A stretch of 8,669 bases of DNA, taken from Bacillota bacterium. GTDB lineage: Bacteria > Bacillota > Clostridia > Lachnospirales > Lachnospiraceae. The stretch is taken from positions 1-8,669 of the forward strand of contig JAEWMZ010000461.1 of NCBI GenBank assembly GCA_023392995.1, written 5' to 3'. A model generated the notes under the pieces. The model was not told the origin of the DNA and searched no databases. It was given only the letters and a program-made list of their open reading frames with translations. Positions within the stretch are counted from its first letter, which is position 1. Every line of letters starts with the position of its first letter. Made by a program: the position numbers and the translations under genes. This document shows positions 1 to 4,784 of this stretch, piece by piece.

Positions 1-716
1 CTCCTAAGTTCTTTCCCACACTGAAATCCATCACGCTGGAGAACTATGTATATATTATTAATAAAGGAAAATTCTATATCAATTTTCTTAACAGCGTGGT
101 GGTGTCTACCTTAACGGTAACGGTTGCCGCCCTGGTAGCATCGGCTCTTGGCTTTTGTATCGGGCGGTTTCAGTTCTTTGGAAGGAATGTAGTATTTGCT
201 TTTATAATATTGACAATGATTGTTCCCGGAATGACATTAATTGTTCCCCAGTATGAACTTGCTGTGAAGCTGGATGTGATTAACAAGCTGCTGGGACTGG
301 TTCCCTTTTATGTGGCTTGGGTAATTCCCTATTCGACCTTTATGATCAAGGGCTTTGTGGAAAATATACCAAAGGAATTTGATGAAGCGGTACACATGGA
401 TGGGGGAAGTATTTTTACAGTTTTTATACAGATCATTCTGCCCTTGGCGAAACCGGGGATTGCTTCTATTTCTATTTCTATTTTTAATTTCCTTACTGCC
501 TGGGAAGAGTTTCCCTGGGCGAATACTGTGATTAACGATAACTTAAAGCGTACGCTTCCGATTGCAATTTCCGGGTTTTTCGGGCAGCATCAGTTTACCC
601 AGTGGGGGTATGTTTTTGCGTTGTCGGTGTTAAGTCTTATTCCTATTTTGATTGTATTTATTTCCTTCCAGAAGTATTTTGTTACTGGGATTACATCGGG
701 GGGAGTGAAGGGCTGA
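1..716 (+). CDS. carbohydrate ABC transporter permease, MalG-type (5' partial)
   Basis: Inner-membrane permease subunit of a sugar ABC importer; it would pair with a second permease, a lipoprotein binding protein and an ATPase that lie outside the window. The reading frame is already open at base 3, about 31 codons before the first ATG at 96, so the true start is upstream and the ATG at 96 is internal. Visible are a predicted first helix (VVVSTLTVTVAALVASALGF), further hydrophobic helices, the EAA loop that docks the ATPase (EFDEAVHMDGG...ILPLAKPG), the WEEF segment, and the typical C-terminus ending GITSGGVKG. The order and C-terminus match the MalG/LacG family; the substrate cannot be read from the sequence. 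Odd: three tandem TTCTAT hexamers (464-481) encode a SISISI stretch right after the EAA loop, which appears two residues longer than usual. No terminator follows the stop directly. Confidence 0.93.
   Translation, partial: PKFFPTLKSITLENYVYIINKGKFYINFLNSVVVSTLTVTVAALVASALGFCIGRFQFFGRNVVFAFIILTMIVPGMTLIVPQYELAVKLDVINKLLGLVPFYVAWVIPYSTFMIKGFVENIPKEFDEAVHMDGGSIFTVFIQIILPLAKPGIASISISIFNFLTAWEEFPWANTVINDNLKRTLPIAISGFFGQHQFTQWGYVFALSVLSLIPILIVFISFQKYFVTGITSGGVKG
464..481 (+). repeat. (TTCTAT)x3 hexamer repeat inside permease gene
   Basis: Three perfect in-frame copies of TTCTAT encode alternating Ser-Ile immediately after the EAA loop. A change of one copy adds or removes two residues without shifting the frame. 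Confidence 0.85.
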
Positions 717-717
717 A

Positions 718-929
718 GTGCGTCTGGAAAAGTGCCAATCGTTAGGAGTGTATATCGTGAGATGTGTATATACGAAAGGCGCAGGGCGGGAAACTGAATA
801 AAGCGCAGTGCAGTGATAAAACCCGAAGCTGTGGTATCTATTAATACTGGATTATTCGAATGTAGTATCTCTGATTGTAAATAGCTATGGAAGGGAATCA
901 ATTAATAAATCCTCGGTTTATTGATTATG
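718..929 (+). other. noncoding spacer, possible 5' fragment of a group II intron
   Basis: This stretch has no convincing coding frame. It begins GTGCG one base after the permease stop codon, which matches the GUGYG 5' end consensus of bacterial group II introns. It contains local stems, for example GTGTATAT (750s) with GTATATAC in the 770s, and a GCGC pair around GGGCGGGAAACTGAATAAA, and has the A-rich, GAAA-containing look of intron domain I. No reverse transcriptase and no domain V-like sequence follows, so if it is an intron only a 5' remnant is left, cut by the element at 930. It could equally be unrelated intergenic DNA; the assignment is weak. Confidence 0.25.
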
Positions 930-984
930 TGAACTGCACCCCTATAGTTAGACTTTTTGGTCTAACTATAGGGGTGTCATATCA
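930..984. mobile_element. minimal IS3/IS150-like element: two abutting terminal inverted repeats
   Basis: A 17-bp perfect inverted repeat (937-953 with 960-976; CACCCCTATAGTTAGAC and its complement) is separated by only 6 bases. The outer part reads TGAACTGCACCCC on the left and, on the opposite strand, TGATATGACACCCC on the right. The unit therefore begins TG and ends CA, and is flanked by the 3-bp direct repeat ATG (927-929 and 985-987). TG...CA ends, the TGAACTGCACCCC style of end and 3-bp target duplications fit the IS3 family (IS150 group). Essentially all internal sequence, including the transposase, is missing. Alternative: a terminator hairpin for the permease operon, but no T tract follows on either strand. 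Confidence 0.55.
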
Positions 985-1019
985 ATGACCGGGGATTTTT
1001 TCTCTAACTCAGAGTTGTT

Positions 1020-1246
1020 TTATTCCTGTATATTATTAATTCTTAGGCAATTATCATAGGCTAATTCCTGCAAGATGGTATATAAGCTTTGAACATTGAA
1101 CTGTTTTGGAAATTCAAGCTTATGCGAGGCATATTCTACATGATGTCCCTTTAGCTCAGGAGAACAAATATAGGTAAAAGTAAGTTCGCTGTCGTCGAAC
1201 CCAAAACCGGAGATTCCGAAAAAGATTTAATAGCCGTGGTATTCAT
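1020..1246 (-). pseudogene. frameshifted remnant of a small unidentified protein
   Basis: On the minus strand a frame from 1226 down to the stop at 1020-1022 encodes 68 residues with normal protein composition (GFGFDDSELTFTYICSPELK, then HHVEYASHKLEFPKQF, ending NCLRINNIQE). It has no start codon. The neighbouring frame supplies ATG at 1244-1246 and MNTTAIKSF. The two join if one T is restored in the T run complementary to 1219-1223, giving about 76 residues (MNTTAIKSFFGISGFG...). No ribosome binding site is visible before that ATG, so the piece is probably the C-terminal end of a decayed gene. I do not recognise the family. It lies antisense to its neighbours and next to the IS remnant, which suggests an eroded accessory region. 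Confidence 0.45.
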
Positions 1247-1359
1247 ACTAAAAAACAAGATTGAGAATCCGTATTAATATATATAATAAAAACCCAATAT
1301 GAAAATTCGAAATCACTGTAGCACTAAATATAGTAAGGAGTTATTATTATATAAAATGC

Positions 1360-1388
1360 TTGAAAATACAGGCTCTATAAGGTATGAT
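1360..1388 (+). promoter_or_regulatory. sigma-A-type promoter of recR
   Basis: TTGAAA (1360-1365), a 17-bp spacer and TATGAT (1383-1388) match the housekeeping consensus well. Transcription would start near 1395, giving a short leader that begins just before the AAAGGAG ribosome binding site. A second, weaker candidate lies upstream (TTGAGA 1261-1266, TATAAT 1282-1287, 15-bp spacer). Confidence 0.55.
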
Positions 1389-1414
1389 AAACAGGACAAA
1401 AGGAGCGAATAGTG

Positions 1415-2011
1415 ATGGACTTTTACAGCAGGCAAATAAGTAAGTTAATAGAAGAGCTATCGCGTCTCCCGGGGGTTGGAACAAAGACAGCACAGAGACT
1501 GGCATTTCATATTATTAATATGCCGGAGGAGCAGGTGCATGGTCTTGCCGATTCCATTCTGGAGGCGAAAAAGAATATAAGATATTGTAAGGAGTGCTTA
1601 ACTCTTACGGATAAGGAATTGTGCCCGATCTGTTCGTCTCCGGGACGAAATAAGAAGCTGATCATGGTGGTGGAGAACCCCAGGGATCTGGCGGCATATG
1701 AGAAGACTGGAAAGTATGACGGAGTTTATCATGTGCTGCATGGAGCGATTTCACCCATGCTTGGCATTGGACCTGCAGATATTAAGTTGAAGGAACTCAT
1801 GCTTCGCCTGCAAGGGGATGTGGATGAGGTTATTATTGCGACCAATTCCAGCCTGGAAGGAGAGGCTACTGCCATGTATCTCAGTAAGCTGATCAAACCG
1901 GCAGGAATTAAGGTGAGTCGAATTGCAAGTGGTATTCCGGTGGGTGGTGATCTGGAGTACATAGATGAAGTGACCTTGTTGAGAGCTTTTGAGGGTAGAG
2001 TGGAGTTGTAG
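1415..2011 (+). CDS. recR: recombination mediator protein RecR
   Basis: RecR works with RecO (and RecF) to load RecA on single-stranded DNA gaps during recombinational repair. The 198-residue product has the family's usual length and order: an N-terminal helix-hairpin-helix (LPGVGTKTAQRLAFHI, residues 18-33), a four-cysteine zinc finger (C58, C61, C70, C73), a Toprim region (MVVENPRDLAAYEKTGKYDG onward, about residues 80-175) and the conserved tail PVGGDLEYIDEVTL. It aligns closely to Bacillus subtilis RecR from memory. Start: ATG at 1415 follows AGGAG (1401-1405) with 9 bases between; GTG at 1412 is also in frame and would add one Met. recR usually follows dnaX and ebfC; here it stands alone with its own promoter and terminator. 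Confidence 0.97.
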   Translation: MDFYSRQISKLIEELSRLPGVGTKTAQRLAFHIINMPEEQVHGLADSILEAKKNIRYCKECLTLTDKELCPICSSPGRNKKLIMVVENPRDLAAYEKTGKYDGVYHVLHGAISPMLGIGPADIKLKELMLRLQGDVDEVIIATNSSLEGEATAMYLSKLIKPAGIKVSRIASGIPVGGDLEYIDEVTLLRAFEGRVEL

Positions 2012-2093
2012 TGTGGGTTTATAAACTTATTACGCGCAAATAGAGCTCTACAACGAGTAAAAATAGTCTTACAATAGGAAAATAAAGTTCAAG

Positions 2094-2143
2094 AACGCAG
2101 AACAAAGCTGTGCCTTATGCACCACTTTCTCCTGCGTTTTTTT
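2094..2143 (+). terminator. intrinsic terminator after recR
   Basis: A nested stem ends in a seven-T run (2137-2143). Outer arms are AACGCAG (2094-2100) and CTGCGTT (2132-2138), middle arms AAAG/CTTT, and inner arms GTGC/GCAC with loop CTTAT. It lies 83 bases after the recR stop, in the right orientation. Confidence 0.7.
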
Positions 2144-2503
2144 GCATAAAATAGAGCTGGGTAAAGAGGGAATTTAAAGCAGGAGAGAGCTGGATTATCT
2201 ATAATTTCATTTGCCAATTATTGAAAAGGCTGCTAAGTATTTATAGGATATTTTTTAGGCCTATGGCAGCAATTGCCCAATGAGGATTTTAAAGGGGTCT
2301 AATTCGACTCCTTTAGAAGTCAAGCTGACCACGCATAGCTTCAAAATCAGCAGAAGTCATTGACAAAATCTTATAATAAATGAGATTATGTAATTATATG
2401 GAGTTGTAGGCAAAGATATAAAACCTTTTAGACCGAAAAGTTCCTTAGGATTTAACGGGAAAAGTCACAATCAACAGAATAATTCGTAATTGGAGATGAG
2501 AGA
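2144..2503. other. intergenic region between recR terminator and merR-type gene
   Basis: No gene is supported here. It holds two small inverted repeats without T tracts: GCTGC...ATAGG...CCTAT...GCAGC (2229-2270), and AAAGGGGTC (2291-2299) with GACTCCTTT (2306-2314). A minus-strand frame ending at 2313 reads MTSADFEAMRGQLDF from ATG at 2358-2360. It looks protein-like but is only 15 codons, so it may be the tail of a decayed gene. Confidence 0.4.
2360..2389 (+). promoter_or_regulatory. possible promoter of the MerR-type regulator gene
   Basis: A perfect TTGACA (2360-2365) is followed after 18 bases by GATTAT (2384-2389), a four-of-six match to the -10 consensus. It would leave a leader of about 110 bases before the start codon at 2504. 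A perfect TATAAT (2372-2377) nearby is too close to this -35 to work with it. Confidence 0.35.
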
Positions 2504-3352
2504 TTGGACGAGAGCTTACTTAGTATTGGAGAACTTGCCAGTATATGCAACGTAACCCCAAAAACACTGCGGCATTATGATCGATTGGGCTTACTAAAAC
2601 CGGCAAAGATAAATCAGCAGAATGGATACCGCTATTATGAAAAAGCACATATCACACGGGTCATTGCAATCAAGCAACTTCAGGAAATAGGGGTATCCTT
2701 GGAGCAGATAGGAAGGTTCTATGATGCTTTTTGTACCTCTGATATCGTGTATGGGTTAAATGGAATCCTTATGAATCAGGAAAAGGAAATAAGTCTTAAG
2801 CTTGAAGAGTATAAAAGAAAACTGGACAGAATCCGTCTGATGCAGCAGCAATGCACTCAACTACAAGAGCAATTATTAGATATAAGGACAGACAGCCTTA
2901 TTGTAAAGGATTTACCCGACAGAAATTTAATTTATAAAGAGTATGCAGGAACGTATTCGTCGGATATTTTTAGAGATAATTATAAGACAATCTGGGACTT
3001 GATCGCAGACTTTGAACCGGAGATCAGAAATATCTGCTCGCCTCCATTAGCAGTATTTCAGTCATGTATGTGGGTTGAAAATATTGCGATTCAGATTGGA
3101 TATCTGGTAAATACAGAACTACATCTTCCGGGGATAGAAAATAGAGTAATCAAAGCAGGAAAATATGCCTGTGATATTTACTATGGACCCCATGGCGCTA
3201 TGAAAAAAGAGTTTTATGGTGACTTCTATGAAAGAATCAGAAAAAGCGATTACATCATGACGGACTCACCGATTGAAATATATCACATCAGTGAAGTACA
3301 TACGGAAAATAACAACCGCTATTGTACGGAGGTTCAGATTCCAATTGAATAA
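2504..3352 (+). CDS. MerR-family transcriptional regulator with GyrI-like effector-binding region
   Basis: A 282-residue cytoplasmic DNA-binding regulator. Residues 7-75 are a MerR winged helix-turn-helix (SIGELASICNVTPKTLRHYD, then RLGLLKPA and NGYRYY at 40-45). Residues about 76-125 form a charged, Gln-rich helix expected to be the dimer coiled coil. From about 130 onward (VKDLPDRNLIYKEYAG...) the sequence resembles the GyrI-like/BmrR-type ligand-binding domain, ending EVHTENNNRYCTEVQIPIE. This layout matches multidrug/small-molecule sensors such as BmrR and BltR. The ligand is unknown. Start: TTG at 2504, eight bases after GGAG (2492-2495); no better in-frame ATG exists upstream. The gene ends 70 bp before a creatininase-family gene, and a MerR-type promoter lies between them, so it probably activates that gene. 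Sure of the family; target and ligand are inferred. Confidence 0.92.
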   Translation: MDESLLSIGELASICNVTPKTLRHYDRLGLLKPAKINQQNGYRYYEKAHITRVIAIKQLQEIGVSLEQIGRFYDAFCTSDIVYGLNGILMNQEKEISLKLEEYKRKLDRIRLMQQQCTQLQEQLLDIRTDSLIVKDLPDRNLIYKEYAGTYSSDIFRDNYKTIWDLIADFEPEIRNICSPPLAVFQSCMWVENIAIQIGYLVNTELHLPGIENRVIKAGKYACDIYYGPHGAMKKEFYGDFYERIRKSDYIMTDSPIEIYHISEVHTENNNRYCTEVQIPIE

Positions 3353-3359
3353 ATAATGA

Positions 3360-3390
3360 TTGACTTTGCCCTTAGGGAAGACTTTATCAT
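3360..3390 (+). promoter_or_regulatory. MerR-type promoter/operator driving the creatininase-family gene
   Basis: TTGACT (3360-3365) and TATCAT (3385-3390) are 19 bp apart. That is too long for normal sigma-A promoters but is the hallmark of MerR-activated ones. The spacer carries a dyad centred on CCCTTAGGG (3369-3377), with further matching positions outward. Predicted start near 3397, then AAGGAG at 3408-3413 and ATG at 3423. The architecture resembles the BmrR/MerR promoters as I recall them. Confidence 0.65.
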
Positions 3391-3422
3391 TGCGATAAAA
3401 GAAGAATAAGGAGAGCAGCATT

Positions 3423-4253
3423 ATGGAATATTCAATTTTTAGAAATACAATGGTCGATATGACATATCTTCAGGTGGAAGAAGCAGTATCGAAAGGGGCG
3501 TGTGTATTATTACCTGTATCTGTGGTTGAAGAACATGGACCGCATCTTTGCATGGGTACGGATATTTATTTAACCCAGACGGTCGCAGAGAAGATACAGA
3601 AGCAGTTACGGAGTGAACATTGTGAGGTATTAATTGCACCACCATTTTATTGGGGAGTGAATAGTATTACAAATGGATTCACCGGTTCCTTTGAAATTAA
3701 AACAGAAACGATGCGTATGGTTCTCTTGGAAATTATTCAAAATCTAAGAAAATGGGGCTTCAAGAATATATTTTTGCTAAATTTTCATGGTGATTTTGTC
3801 CACATGAAGACAATAATTGAAGTGGTGGAAAATGCGACAAAGGAAGGCATAAAAGCATACTTTGTAAATTCAAAGAATGTATTTTCGCAGCTGGGGTATA
3901 CGGAAAGTAAGGATTTTCTTATCACAGTTGATTTATGTCAGGAAGAAATTATGCTGGAGGAAAAGTATCTGGATATTCATGCCGGGGCAGTTGAAACCAG
4001 TTGGATGCTTCATTCCTATAGAGACTTAGTAGATGTTGAGGAGGCAAAAAAGCTGGAACCAACAAAGTTAGGTCTAAGGGAATTAGTAAGCTGGACACAT
4101 GGAGGTGATGAGGCAAAAAATTTAACTCCATTGGGGTATCTGGGTAATCCGGCAAATATGAATGTGGATAAGATGGAGGGGATAGAAAATATAATTATCC
4201 ATGCATATGCAGAAGCCATCATGGGAGCTTTAAAATATCAAAACCTTGAATAA
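3423..4253 (+). CDS. creatininase-family amidohydrolase
   Basis: A 276-residue soluble metal-dependent hydrolase of the creatininase (creatinine amidohydrolase) superfamily, whose members open or cleave amide bonds in small, often cyclic, compounds. The metal-site motifs are present: E36 and H38 in VVEEHGPHLCMGTD, D47, H122 with D124 in NFHGD (family usually NGHxxN), and H186 and E191 in HAGAVETS. These line up with the two-metal ligands E34, H36, D45, H120, E122 and H178/E183 of Pseudomonas creatininase as I recall them, with Asp in place of Glu122. Length is normal for the family. Start: AAGGAG at 3408-3413, nine bases before ATG. It lies directly after the MerR-type regulator and behind a MerR-type promoter. 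The true substrate cannot be told; real creatininase activity is not implied. Confidence 0.9.
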   Translation: MEYSIFRNTMVDMTYLQVEEAVSKGACVLLPVSVVEEHGPHLCMGTDIYLTQTVAEKIQKQLRSEHCEVLIAPPFYWGVNSITNGFTGSFEIKTETMRMVLLEIIQNLRKWGFKNIFLLNFHGDFVHMKTIIEVVENATKEGIKAYFVNSKNVFSQLGYTESKDFLITVDLCQEEIMLEEKYLDIHAGAVETSWMLHSYRDLVDVEEAKKLEPTKLGLRELVSWTHGGDEAKNLTPLGYLGNPANMNVDKMEGIENIIIHAYAEAIMGALKYQNLE

Positions 4254-4533
4254 TATCAAATTACTTTCAATGCTGGAGTTGCAAAGCCGAATAATTTGAG
4301 TAACACGAAAATAATATTTTTAGATACCCCAGGGATGTTCTGCTTTTTGAGAGGAATTTGATAACGATCAACCAGAGGTGCTGCAAAGGTAATTTAGCGA
4401 GCAGAAATTGAATAAATTTACAAAAGATAAGGGGTAATTTGTGATCAATAATCTTTGTAAAAACATTACAGAATTCCTATATGAGACCTCGAGTAGTGAT
4501 GATAAAATATAATTAATAGAAACCATACCCTTC
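4254..4533. other. intergenic region with no recognised gene
   Basis: AT-rich DNA after the creatininase-family gene. I see no terminator with a T tract, no tRNA and no credible coding frame. The minus strand has an open stretch of about 60 codons, but it lacks a start and its Leu/Lys/Phe-rich product does not look like a protein. Confidence 0.5.
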
Positions 4534-4707
4534 TAATTCATTTAGGTAATTGCGAAACCCATTAACTGAAACTATTGTATACACAACAGATACTGTATCG
4601 AAGCGGAAGTTAAGCTCGAAGGAAGCGTTGGAGCGAAGAAATAGTATTTGTTGTGTAACAATAGCGAAAACGATATTGTGCCGCAATTGCCTAACTTAAT
4701 TCATTTA
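4534..4707. repeat. long hairpin element flanked by 11-bp direct repeats (MITE-like or structured RNA)
   Basis: Outer arms TTAGGTAATTGCG (4542-4554) and CGCAATTGCCTAA (4682-4694) pair over 13 bp with one G-T. After symmetric 17-base internal loops, inner arms 4572-4594 and 4643-4664 pair over 22 bp with one bulged A (4579) and one G-T. The closing 44-base loop (4597-4640) is purine-rich and holds CGAAG three times (4599, 4617, 4634). The direct repeat TAATTCATTTA occurs at 4534-4544 and 4697-4707, bracketing the structure like a target-site duplication, although it overlaps the left arm. No transposase is present. It could be a non-autonomous mobile element, or a transcribed structured RNA. 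Confidence 0.6.
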
Positions 4708-4784
4708 CGGAAGGAAAATATCTCAGAATTCAGGAAAAAAGTAAAACACACGATTACAAAAGAAAAAACAAGGGAGAGAAACGA

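Noticed and set aside
590..901. Minus-strand 103-codon open frame
   Set aside because: It overlaps the real permease 3' end and runs into noncoding DNA; the product has no protein-like pattern and no ribosome binding site.
937..976. Perfect hairpin as permease-operon terminator
   Set aside because: No T run follows on either strand, and the TG...CA ends with ATG direct repeats fit an IS remnant better.
1082..1123. Inverted repeat ATAAGCTTTGAA / TTCAAGCTTAT
   Set aside because: It lies inside the protein-like minus-strand remnant, has a long arm gap and no T tract; probably chance.
1356..1412. Possible 18-codon leader peptide ATG...TAG overlapping the recR start
   Set aside because: The ribosome binding site-like AAGGAG is 15 bases away and the -35 and -10 of the recR promoter lie inside the frame.
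3439..4222. Minus-strand frames opposite the creatininase-family gene
   Set aside because: They are shadows of a gene with clear motifs and give low-complexity products.
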